64,000 nt of DNA from Kroppenstedtia sanguinis. GTDB taxonomy: Bacteria; Bacillota; Bacilli; Thermoactinomycetales; DSM-45169. The stretch spans positions 5,728 through 69,727 of the forward strand of contig NZ_JBNPXF010000018.1 of assembly GCF_050433445.1 (NCBI RefSeq), written 5' to 3'. Below the pieces are notes generated by a model. The model searched no databases and had not been told where the DNA came from. It saw only the letters and a program-made list of their open reading frames with translations. Below are positions 1 through 6,910 of the stretch, piece after piece. The translations under genes and the position numbers were made by a program. The first letter of the stretch is position 1. Each line of letters starts with the position of its first letter.

Positions 1-1277
1 GCAATCACACCTACAGCAAATGGGCCTGTAAACAGTGCTGATTTGGTGAAAAGCACACCGACCAAGACACCGACAACCCAGCTGATGACTCCCTTCATGT
101 TGACCTTATTCGCGTGCTCCTTCTCCAACAACACCGGGTCATATCCCTGTTTTCGTAAACACAGGTAATCGACAACAAATACCGCAACCCACGCGGCCAG
201 ACCCACACCCAACACACTTAGAAACGCTTGAAAGGAATCTAAAAAGCTGTTCGAAATGATAAGAACATAGATGGGCACGAGAATAATAATCAGCGAATGG
301 ATCGAGACGACAGTAGATTCCTTTATGTCGATATTAAAGCTTTTCATGATCAAGCCAGAGGATTTCAATCCGATAAAGCACATGGGAGTCAAGCCCCCGA
401 GAGCGGCCAATGTATACAAAATCACCAGCCAGTGAGGCAGTTCTCCGCTATCCATAATGGCGGAAATCGGGTTAGAAGCACTTGCCAAGTCAGGAACAAA
501 GGATCCCAAGAGGATACCCGCCCCAATAATGATAAATAAGGGAATTAGGGCTCCTAACGTCACGCTGGATACTACGGAGAAGGTGGAATTCGACCTCTTT
601 TGGAAGCGACTATAATCCGCAGCGACTTTGGTCCATGTCATGCCTGTACCAATAATGGTAAAGACGAGGGCGGGCAAAAAGCCGGTCAACCAGGATCCAG
701 ATTCCATGGCCAATAACTCGTCCCAATGGGTGGACGGAACAATGAGAGCGATGACCAGGATCGTTAAACCACCAAATACATAGGTGAAGAATGTTTGCAT
801 TTTAACAAGAAACTGTTGGGAAAAAAAGACGGATACAATCACCATACCAGCGAAAATAGCTAAGCCGATCAGCGTGGTCAAGGTATTGGTTTCGATACCA
901 AATAAATGAAGCAACGCCAAAATCGTCAAAGTACCCGTTGAAACGTTTACACACAACCAACCGATCTGTGTGATCCAACCGATCATCGCCGGGATGTAAT
1001 TCCCTTTAAAACCGTAGGCCGCCCGTGACAGCACAAAGGTCGTCGCCCCCGTATCCCTGCCGGCAAGGCTGACAATCCCGACGAGTATAAAAGAAAGAGG
1101 ACCTAATAAAGCCACAAGAACGGATTGAAAAAAGCTTAGGCCGAACCCCACAATAATCGCCCCATAGACGATCCCAAGGATCCCCATATTCGCAGCGAAC
1201 CAAATGAAGAATAGATCTTTGGGTCCGGCTGTTTTTTCTGCTTCTGGCAAAAATACAGAAGAAGGTTTTTCTGTCAT
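1..1277 (-). CDS. NCS1-family nucleobase/nucleoside permease (3' end beyond window)
   Basis: The reading frame is open from an ATG at 1277 to the window edge (about 425 residues), so the C-terminus is missing. The translation is almost wholly hydrophobic, with about ten or more membrane segments, and begins with a short polar stretch followed by NMGILGIVYGAIIVGFGLS. This matches the NCS1 purine/cytosine permease family (CodB-like), which imports nucleobases or related compounds by cation symport. Its start codon overlaps the stop of the upstream ADP-ribosylglycohydrolase gene (TAATG), so the two are translationally coupled in one operon under the GntR regulator. The substrate is not readable from sequence; the context suggests a nucleoside or ribosylated compound. 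Confidence 0.85.
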   Translation of the reverse strand, partial: MTEKPSSVFLPEAEKTAGPKDLFFIWFAANMGILGIVYGAIIVGFGLSFFQSVLVALLGPLSFILVGIVSLAGRDTGATTFVLSRAAYGFKGNYIPAMIGWITQIGWLCVNVSTGTLTILALLHLFGIETNTLTTLIGLAIFAGMVIVSVFFSQQFLVKMQTFFTYVFGGLTILVIALIVPSTHWDELLAMESGSWLTGFLPALVFTIIGTGMTWTKVAADYSRFQKRSNSTFSVVSSVTLGALIPLFIIIGAGILLGSFVPDLASASNPISAIMDSGELPHWLVILYTLAALGGLTPMCFIGLKSSGLIMKSFNIDIKESTVVSIHSLIIILVPIYVLIISNSFLDSFQAFLSVLGVGLAAWVAVFVVDYLCLRKQGYDPVLLEKEHANKVNMKGVISWVVGVLVGVLFTKSALFTGPFAVGVI

Positions 1278-2284
1278 TACGATCTCCCTCCCTTCGCTAG
1301 GTGACTGAGGATCTGATCCGTATACGATTGGATGGACAGGGGATTATGCTCTTCCACCATCGTCACCCATTCGGTAGGTATCCCCTGAATACCGCTTTTA
1401 GCTCCACAGATCGCTGTGGCCATCGCGCCGATCGTATCGGTGTCTCCACCCAGATTGGCACATAACAACGCGCATCGTTTCGGTTCTCGCGCATAATAGG
1501 CAATCGCCAAGGCCGCAGGCACCGATTCGTGGGTCATCGTTCCCGCTCCAATCAGATCATAGATTTTTTGTGAGAACGCTTCTTCATCAGCGGCATACTC
1601 TTTCCCCAATTGAATCCCTAAACGCAGTCGTTCTGGGATCGAAGCACTGTATGTCTGCTCACCTTGACGGGACGCCAATTCGTAAATGCGGATCATCTCT
1701 TCTACGATCTCATCCCATGAATATCCAGCGATGGCGGCGCTTACACCCATGGCAACCATCGCCGCCCCTCCGATTGCCACATCCGTTGAATGAGTCGCTC
1801 TGCTCAATGTGACAATGGTGGATATCATTTTTTCCTTTTCATCAGGCGTATAAAGACAACCGATGGGCGCAATACGCATAGCTGCCCCATTTGTCACTGC
1901 CTTGGACGTAAAAGGAACTGGATCTTCCCCTTGTTTCAGGGCGAGAAGAGCCGCCTTAGAGCTGGGCCCCAAGATGTTCTCTTCAAAGGCATTCATCTGA
2001 TGAGCCCACGCCATCAGATGTTTGGCGACAATCCCTTCATCCGCGACGAAATCGTTTTCAAATAGACTATCCAGTAACAAAAGTGCTTGAGACGTATCAT
2101 CTGTATATTGACCTTTGGTAAAGTATTTCGCTACCTCATTGGTTGACGGACCATCCAAGAACGTTTCTATCCGGCCGAAATACTGTTTCACTTTTTCTCT
2201 ACTCCATAGCTCTGAAGGCATCCCCAGCGCGTCTCCAACTGCCATCCCATAGAGCGCCCCGGCGATCTGATCTGGTTTCGTCAT
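1277..2284 (-). CDS. ADP-ribosylglycohydrolase family protein
   Basis: Encodes about 335 residues of the ADP-ribosylglycohydrolase fold. Family landmarks are GDALG near residue 20, the metal-binding TDDT around residue 65, and GGDTDTIGAM near the C-terminus, where the aspartates bind the Mg2+ pair. Family members cleave N- or O-glycosidic bonds of ADP-ribose or ribosyl compounds. An ATG nine bases upstream (2293) abuts the AGAAGGG ribosome binding site, so the ATG at 2284 is preferred. The gene is coupled to the NCS1 permease and preceded by a GntR gene. This combination of transporter, ADP-ribosylglycohydrolase and GntR resembles E. coli yegT-yegU-yegW (minus the kinase), which hints at nucleoside catabolism. 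That role is an inference. Confidence 0.88.
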   Translation of the reverse strand: MTKPDQIAGALYGMAVGDALGMPSELWSREKVKQYFGRIETFLDGPSTNEVAKYFTKGQYTDDTSQALLLLDSLFENDFVADEGIVAKHLMAWAHQMNAFEENILGPSSKAALLALKQGEDPVPFTSKAVTNGAAMRIAPIGCLYTPDEKEKMISTIVTLSRATHSTDVAIGGAAMVAMGVSAAIAGYSWDEIVEEMIRIYELASRQGEQTYSASIPERLRLGIQLGKEYAADEEAFSQKIYDLIGAGTMTHESVPAALAIAYYAREPKRCALLCANLGGDTDTIGAMATAICGAKSGIQGIPTEWVTMVEEHNPLSIQSYTDQILSHLAKGGRS

Positions 2285-2306
2285 TATGGTCATCCCTTCT
2301 CATACA

Positions 2307-2330
2307 ACTTGTACACTCGTACGTACAAGT
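2307..2330. promoter_or_regulatory. Inverted-repeat operator, probable GntR binding site
   Basis: A perfect 8-bp inverted repeat, ACTTGTAC at 2307-2314 and GTACAAGT at 2323-2330, flanks an 8-bp spacer. It lies directly downstream of the -10 box of the ADP-ribosylglycohydrolase promoter and in front of its ribosome binding site, where a bound repressor would block transcription. The adjacent GntR/UTRA gene is the obvious candidate to bind it. That pairing is inferred from position and symmetry. Confidence 0.7.
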
Positions 2331-2333
2331 ACA

Positions 2334-2362
2334 AATATAAACGCTTTCATAAATACAGTCAA
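2334..2362 (-). promoter_or_regulatory. Sigma-A type promoter of the glycohydrolase-permease operon
   Basis: On the minus strand TTGACT (2357-2362) and TATATT (2334-2339) are separated by 17 bases, a near-consensus vegetative promoter. It fires into the ADP-ribosylglycohydrolase gene and overlaps the region between the hairpin that ends the GntR gene and the operator at 2307-2330. Confidence 0.7.
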
Positions 2363-2386
2363 GAGGGCCTACCGAGTGCCCTCTTG
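2360..2386 (-). terminator. Hairpin after the GntR gene
   Basis: CAAGAGGGC (2360-2368) pairs perfectly with GCCCTCTTG (2378-2386), starting right after the GntR stop codon. No long T-run follows, so it may be a weak terminator or attenuator between the regulator and the operon it controls. Confidence 0.5.
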
Positions 2387-3088
2387 TTACAAGGATCGAG
2401 CTAGCTTAAATGCAAAAACGGGACTATATACCACGCTCACGGTTTCTATTTGATGGCCGTCTTCGTCATATACTTGACCTTTGGCTTTCAGCAGGGGTTT
2501 GATGGAGGGGAGTCCAAAATAATCCATCAGCTCCTCATCGCTCAATACAGGGATAATATCGAGATTCACAAAACGCGGTGGACATTGGTAATCTTTTTCA
2601 AGTGTGGCGTACAGAGATCGCTGCTCAAATCGGTATTGATCCAGACCTGGAAACCGACGAAGGGGCAACTCCGAGTCATCCAAGGTCATCCATGTAATTT
2701 GATCATCTCGACTCATGCCTCGAAGCCGCCTCAGTTTCAGATAAGCTTCGCCATTTTTTCTGATCACCTCATGCTGGAAAACCTTAGAAATCGGTATTTC
2801 ATTGCGTTCTTTAACCAGGGAGGAAAAACCCTGAAAATTCCAAACGGTTTTCGTTATTTCTTGAAATCGGACAAAGGTGCCTCGCCCATGGATCTGTTGA
2901 ACCAAGCCTTCACGAACCAGGGCTTCCATGGCCTTTCTGATCGTGGTTCTTGTGATTCCATACATTTTCATGAGCTCATTTTCCGAGGGCAGCAGGTCCC
3001 CGTTTTTGTATTCGCCTTTTAGAATTTGCCTGCGGAGCAACTTTCGCAACTGCTCGTATAAAGGCACGTAGTCGTTTTTGTTTAACAT
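2387..3088 (-). CDS. GntR-family (HutC/UTRA) transcriptional regulator
   Basis: About 233 residues. The N-terminal winged helix (residues 5-75) includes a run ending PSENELMKMYGITRTTIRKA, typical of GntR. Residues 90-230 form a UTRA effector domain of the HutC subfamily. The ATG at 3088 follows GAGGTGACGAGG, a much better start than the ATG 36 bases upstream. The gene lies upstream of and co-oriented with the ADP-ribosylglycohydrolase and permease genes, separated by a hairpin, a promoter and a palindrome. It most likely represses that operon and is released by a nucleoside- or sugar-like ligand. Confidence 0.88.
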   Translation of the reverse strand: MLNKNDYVPLYEQLRKLLRRQILKGEYKNGDLLPSENELMKMYGITRTTIRKAMEALVREGLVQQIHGRGTFVRFQEITKTVWNFQGFSSLVKERNEIPISKVFQHEVIRKNGEAYLKLRRLRGMSRDDQITWMTLDDSELPLRRFPGLDQYRFEQRSLYATLEKDYQCPPRFVNLDIIPVLSDEELMDYFGLPSIKPLLKAKGQVYDEDGHQIETVSVVYSPVFAFKLARSL

Positions 3089-3274
3089 CCTCGTCACCTC
3101 AAATTTTCTCTCTGCACTCATCATTTTACCAAAGCGATGAAGCGAAGGGGGAATCCCCCCGAGAAAGATGGGATGACAAGTGGATGACAGGATCCCATGG
3201 TTCAGGTTCCTACGAGGAGCTACTCAAGAAAACCTACCACACACGGAAGTCTTCCCAAGACAGGCCCAATGGAA

Positions 3275-3823
3275 TCATCTAGACGTAGGATTTCCTTCTT
3301 CTCGAAGCTCCAGGTTTTCAAGAAAGGAATGGATCTCTTGTTTACTTTTCAGCAGGATGATCTCTTTTTTAGCATCCGCCGCTTGAAACTTCCGAAATCT
3401 TTCCGCCATTTTTTTCCTGCGTGAATCGTAAGTGGTATAGATGAACTGAATAAAGTGCCAATCTATTTTTTCCTTACACCCTTCCCCCAGATCCGGCCGA
3501 GTTCGCCCCCGATACGTTAACCACCGCTTAAATACGCGGAAAAGACAGATCCAGAGTGGAAGTTCCAAGTAAATTATTGTGTCTGCCTGTTCTGCACGAA
3601 TCTCCATGGTGCTGCTGTAATTCCCCTCCATAATCCATCGCTCTCGATGTACAATCTCCTGCTGAGATTTTGAAAATTCCCCTATCGAGGTCTCCACCCA
3701 GCCAGGTTTCCAATATAAGGTGTCTAAATGATACACAGAAATATGCAATATCTCCCCTAATCTTCGCGCAAAGGTGGACTTCCCGACACCAGGTGAAACG
3801 CCAGTCACCATGATCCTTTTCAA
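3275..3823 (-). CDS. P-loop kinase-like ATPase (FlaR/DNA topology modulation type)
   Basis: 182 residues with a Walker A motif GVSPGVGKST at residues 8-17 and the signature YHLDTLYWKPGW followed by RERWIMEGNYSS, typical of the AAA/adenylate-kinase-like proteins annotated as FlaR or topology modulation protein. The biochemical role of the family is poorly defined; nucleotide or small-molecule phosphorylation is plausible. The start is TTG at 3823, preceded by GGAG at about ten bases. A 99-bp MITE-like element is inserted about 50 bp upstream of the start and could affect its promoter. Confidence 0.7.
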   Translation of the reverse strand: MKRIMVTGVSPGVGKSTFARRLGEILHISVYHLDTLYWKPGWVETSIGEFSKSQQEIVHRERWIMEGNYSSTMEIRAEQADTIIYLELPLWICLFRVFKRWLTYRGRTRPDLGEGCKEKIDWHFIQFIYTTYDSRRKKMAERFRKFQAADAKKEIILLKSKQEIHSFLENLELREEGNPTSR

Positions 3824-3873
3824 TATCGATCAGCTCCATTCCCACAAGTTTGGACATGGAAGGGGCACAATTC

Positions 3874-3972
3874 CAGGACTGTTGATTAACCAGGAAATGG
3901 GTGGTGGAAACAAAACTGACCTTTCGTTCTTCCCCTTGCGCCATCGTAAAATATGGCTAATCAACACATCTG
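3874..3972. mobile_element. 99-bp MITE-like element with perfect 9-bp target duplication
   Basis: The element begins CAGGACTGTTGATTAACC and ends in the inverted counterpart GGCTAATCAACACATCTG. It is flanked on both sides by GCACAATTC (3865-3873 and 3973-3981), a perfect 9-bp direct repeat. It has no coding capacity. This is the shortest intact member of the dispersed family in this window and gives the family its ends. Confidence 0.85.
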
Positions 3973-4091
3973 GCACAATTCATCTTATTTTAACTGGATG
4001 AGGGAGTTTTTCGATAAACGGTTTCCAACAATCGTAAAATAGGTTAGAATATTGGTAGTGTTCATCCCGTTTTGAAAGAGGTGAGAGGGAT

Positions 4092-5399
4092 TTGAATACC
4101 CTGGAAATCTACGACATCGGCGAAATTATCCGAAAGGTGCGAAAAGAAAGGGGGTTGCGGTTGGAGGATCTGGCGGATGAGAATATCTCCCCCGCCACCA
4201 TCAGCAACGTGGAACGAGGTGTCCCCCATGTCGGCCACGAGAAAGCGCTGTATCTGATCCGCAAGCTGGGGATTGAGCTGAGTCAGGTTCCCGAAATATT
4301 GCATGGACAACAGTTGGAGTTGAAGCAACTGCAAAAGATCCTGTTCCAGATGGAGTGTCTGTGTGATGGAGGAGACCCGGATCAGGCTGTCAAAAAGCTG
4401 GACAAGCTGGAGCTTGAAAATTCACACCCCTATGCCGCCTATTATTTCTACATCAAGGGCAAAAGTCACTGCCGTCTCCAAAACTGGACCAAGGCCGAAC
4501 GAGCGCTGTTCCATGCGGTCCGCCTGGGAAGCCAGACAGAGACCAATATCGAAGCCTGCGCTTTTGCAGAATTAAGCCTGGTATGCTATTACCAGAACGA
4601 TCTGGAGACGGCTCTAAAATACACCAACAGCGGGATCGATGCCTTTCTTGACAATGGAAACCGTCCACACACCATCTACACTCTGAAACGGAATCAGGCC
4701 ATCTATCTGGAACGTCAGGGTCGGCTGGGAGAGGCGATCGGAGTGGTCCACGAAATGTGGGACTCCCTTCCCCAGATGGAACAGGTGGAGACCAAACTGA
4801 CCTTTTACTGGTTGCGCGCTGAGCTGGCCCGACGAACCGGCAATTACGACGAAGCGATCCAATATGCGGAAGAAGGAATGGAAATTGCCCGGTTTAATTA
4901 CCATCATCTATCGATGTTTGATCTCTGGGTTGTCCTAGCCAGGGTCTATATGGAATTAAAGGAATGGGTACAGGCAGAAAGTTGCTTTGAAATGGCATTG
5001 GGTCTAGAGGAAAAGCTTTCCGAAGAAGATAAGAATAAGTTTGTTGACACATATGCCAATTTGGGACTTCTCTACATGACAGAAAACAAAATGGAGCTGG
5101 CTTATAACGCCTTAAAGGAGGCCATCCGGCTCGGTAAAAAACATAATGATGCTCCGCACTTGTCTTATGCATTGCAAGCTATGGGTAAGTTAAAAAAAAT
5201 AGAAAACAATGTGCAAGAAGCGATTACCTATTACCAAGAGTGCCTGAAGATTGCGCGAAAACATCAACTAAAAGAGAGAGAGTATGAAACACTTTTTCAC
5301 TTGGCACAATGTATGGAGCATGTGGATGAAAAGCAATTCGGAAAATTGACGCGAAATATGTACAGAGTACAACTGGAATTAGAGGATGACAGGAGGTAA
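4092..5399 (+). CDS. HTH-TPR quorum-sensing regulator (RRNPP type)
   Basis: 435 residues from a TTG start behind GAGGTGAGAGGGA. Residues 8-65 form an XRE-type helix-turn-helix (IGEIIRKVRKERGLRLEDLA, then SPATISNVERG). The remainder, from about residue 75, is a chain of tetratricopeptide repeats, e.g. YFYIKGKSHCRLQNW, YANLGLLYMTENK and QAMGKLKKIENN. This is the architecture of PlcR/PrgX/NprR/AimR-like cytoplasmic receptors, which bind an imported signal peptide and switch target promoters. The last codons contain the AGGAGG that serves the small secreted-peptide gene immediately downstream, the usual genetic layout for such receptor-signal pairs. Target genes are unknown. Confidence 0.85.
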   Translation: MNTLEIYDIGEIIRKVRKERGLRLEDLADENISPATISNVERGVPHVGHEKALYLIRKLGIELSQVPEILHGQQLELKQLQKILFQMECLCDGGDPDQAVKKLDKLELENSHPYAAYYFYIKGKSHCRLQNWTKAERALFHAVRLGSQTETNIEACAFAELSLVCYYQNDLETALKYTNSGIDAFLDNGNRPHTIYTLKRNQAIYLERQGRLGEAIGVVHEMWDSLPQMEQVETKLTFYWLRAELARRTGNYDEAIQYAEEGMEIARFNYHHLSMFDLWVVLARVYMELKEWVQAESCFEMALGLEEKLSEEDKNKFVDTYANLGLLYMTENKMELAYNALKEAIRLGKKHNDAPHLSYALQAMGKLKKIENNVQEAITYYQECLKIARKHQLKEREYETLFHLAQCMEHVDEKQFGKLTRNMYRVQLELEDDRR

Positions 5400-5403
5400 T
5401 TTT

Positions 5404-5541
5404 GTGACCAAGAAAGGGAAAAGACTTCTGATTGTACTGATTCCCGTATTGTTGGTATCCAGCATCGCTTTGACATTACCACCTGAGTCTTTTCAAATTG
5501 TATCTCTTTCTCCCGAAGCAGGTATGCCCGGCGGCACATAA
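5404..5541 (+). CDS. Putative secreted signal pro-peptide 1 (45 aa)
   Basis: A 45-codon gene starts at GTG 5404, seven bases after an AGGAGG that overlaps the end of the receptor gene. The product has a basic N-terminus (MTKKGKR), a hydrophobic export segment (LLIVLIPVLLVSSIALTL), and a short polar tail ending SPEAGMPGGT. This is the form of Phr/PapR/NprX-like pro-peptides, whose C-terminal end is released outside the cell and re-imported to bind an RRNPP receptor. A strong terminator follows. The active peptide is not known; the C-terminal residues around GMPGGT are the natural candidate. Confidence 0.75.
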   Translation: MTKKGKRLLIVLIPVLLVSSIALTLPPESFQIVSLSPEAGMPGGT

Positions 5542-5557
5542 TCACATCTCCATTTTC

Positions 5558-5595
5558 AAAAACCGGACAGGGTTCCCACCCTGGCCCGGTTTTTG
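5558..5595 (+). terminator. Rho-independent terminator of the receptor/pro-peptide 1 unit
   Basis: AAAAACCGG and CAGGG pair with CCCTG and CCGGTTTTT around a small loop, followed by a T-run. It lies 17 bp after the pro-peptide stop codon. Confidence 0.8.
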
Positions 5596-5749
5596 TATGA
5601 CCACCCTTCTTAAAAGGATTGTATAGACTGGAGAGAATTCTGCTCCAAAAATAAAGGAGCCGCCCCCCCACCTCCATTTGACACATTGTTTTAAAAATGT
5701 GGATAAGCAGGAGTTTGGATCCCCGAAGAGAAGTAAATATATAGTGCAA

Positions 5750-6011
5750 CAGGCGTGTTGATTAGCCATAATTTAGGTGGGAAAATAAGGTCGGGAGGGT
5801 GGGATGGTGAAGAGCCTTTGCACCCATAGGGCACAAGTCTCGCCAGGGTCGCTTTCCGCTCCCGGGTCTCGCTATGCGCTCTTGGCAAGAGATCATCATA
5901 GCCGTCCCACCATCCCCGTCCCCTAAACACTATTTTACGATGGGGACAAGGGGAAGAGCCAAAGGGTCGTTTCGTTCCCATCATCCACTTGATGGTTCAT
6001 CAACAGCCCTG
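5750..6011. mobile_element. 262-bp MITE-like element between the two pro-peptide genes
   Basis: Left end CAGGCGTGTTGATTAGCC, right end the inverted form TTCATCAACAGCCCTG. Flanks are ATAGTGCAA (5741-5749) and ATAGCGCAA (6012-6020), a 9-bp duplication with one change. The interior carries a long inverted repeat around GGGTGGGATGG and GCCGTCCCACCATC and has no credible gene. The insertion separates pro-peptide gene 2 from the receptor and probably from its old promoter region. Confidence 0.85.
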
Positions 6012-6051
6012 ATAGCGCAACTAGAATAGACATCTGAGGAGAGTGCAATGG

Positions 6052-6192
6052 TTGAAGAAGTGGAGTAAAACGATTCTGATCACCATCATCCCAACCATAC
6101 TCATCGTGACAGCCCTATGGGCCTTTTCGCAAGCGGACCCCCTTCCTGAGCAGATGGTAGCCACTGACAGTAGTAATCCGGGGGCCGGATAA
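6052..6192 (+). CDS. Putative secreted signal pro-peptide 2 (46 aa)
   Basis: A 46-codon gene starts at TTG 6052 behind GAGGAG. The product has the same design as the first peptide: basic start (MKKWSK), hydrophobic segment (TILITIIPTILIVTALWAF) and polar tail ending SSNPGAG. A strong terminator follows immediately. The C-terminal NPGAG compares with MPGGT in peptide 1, which suggests a related mature signal or a diverged duplicate. A MITE lies between the two, so whether it is still expressed is open. Confidence 0.65.
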   Translation: MKKWSKTILITIIPTILIVTALWAFSQADPLPEQMVATDSSNPGAG

Positions 6193-6193
6193 A

Positions 6194-6240
6194 CATAAAC
6201 AGCCGGGCGTGGGGAATCCTTCTCGCCCGGCTGTTTATGT
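6194..6240. terminator. Strong bidirectional terminator
   Basis: ACATAAACAGCCGGGCG pairs perfectly with CGCCCGGCTGTTTATGT across a 13-base loop. It closes the pro-peptide 2 transcript and faces the end of the convergent glutathione peroxidase gene. Confidence 0.8.
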
Positions 6241-6261
6241 TAAATCTCCTCGGGATCTCTT

Positions 6262-6741
6262 TTATTCCTTTAGCACCTTTTCAATCTCCCCTTCCAATTG
6301 ATCCGGTTTGGTTGTGGGAGCAAAGCGTTGAACCACTTGGCCCTGGCGGTTGACCAGAAACTTGGTGAAATTCCATTTGATCGCCTGACCGAGAAACCCC
6401 GGTGCTTCCCGGGTCAGATATTGGAATAAGGGATGGGCATCAGGACCTTTCACCTCTGTTTTGCTAAACATGGGAAAGGTAACTCCGTAATTGACCTGGC
6501 AAAACTCTTGGATCTCATCCTCGGAGCCGGGCTCCTGACCGCCGAATTGGTTGCTGGGGAAACCGAGAATCTCCAATCCTTGCTCATGGTATTTGTCATA
6601 GAGTTGTTGCAACTCCCCATATTGGGGAGTAAAACCACACTTGCTGGCGGTGTTGACGATCAACAACACAGAACCGGCATAGTCGGACAGAGGCTTCTCT
6701 TCACCTGTGATCGTGCGGGCGGTAAAATCATGGACAGTCAT
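6262..6741 (-). CDS. Glutathione peroxidase-family peroxidase
   Basis: 159 residues, the normal length for bacterial GPx/BsaA proteins. The peroxidatic cysteine lies in NTASKCGFTPQY (about residue 35), with the family motif LGFPSNQFGGQEP at about residues 60-72 and WNFTKFLV near residue 124. Bacterial members usually reduce hydroperoxides with thioredoxin rather than glutathione. It is a Cys enzyme, not a selenoprotein. GGAGGG precedes the ATG at 6741. It stands alone and ends at a shared terminator. Confidence 0.92.
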   Translation of the reverse strand: MTVHDFTARTITGEEKPLSDYAGSVLLIVNTASKCGFTPQYGELQQLYDKYHEQGLEILGFPSNQFGGQEPGSEDEIQEFCQVNYGVTFPMFSKTEVKGPDAHPLFQYLTREAPGFLGQAIKWNFTKFLVNRQGQVVQRFAPTTKPDQLEGEIEKVLKE

Positions 6742-6910
6742 GGCGATCCCTCCTGTAAATTCAATTCTACCATAGGGATTCCGGAAAAAAACTCTGTTTC
6801 TTCACGTCGGGTCCCCTCTCAGCCAGCTGATTCTACAAAACCCTTTCGCAAAGCGGAGGAGTTGCGATAGGATATGGAACATGGAATTTTCTAACGAAGG
6901 AGAGTCAAAG

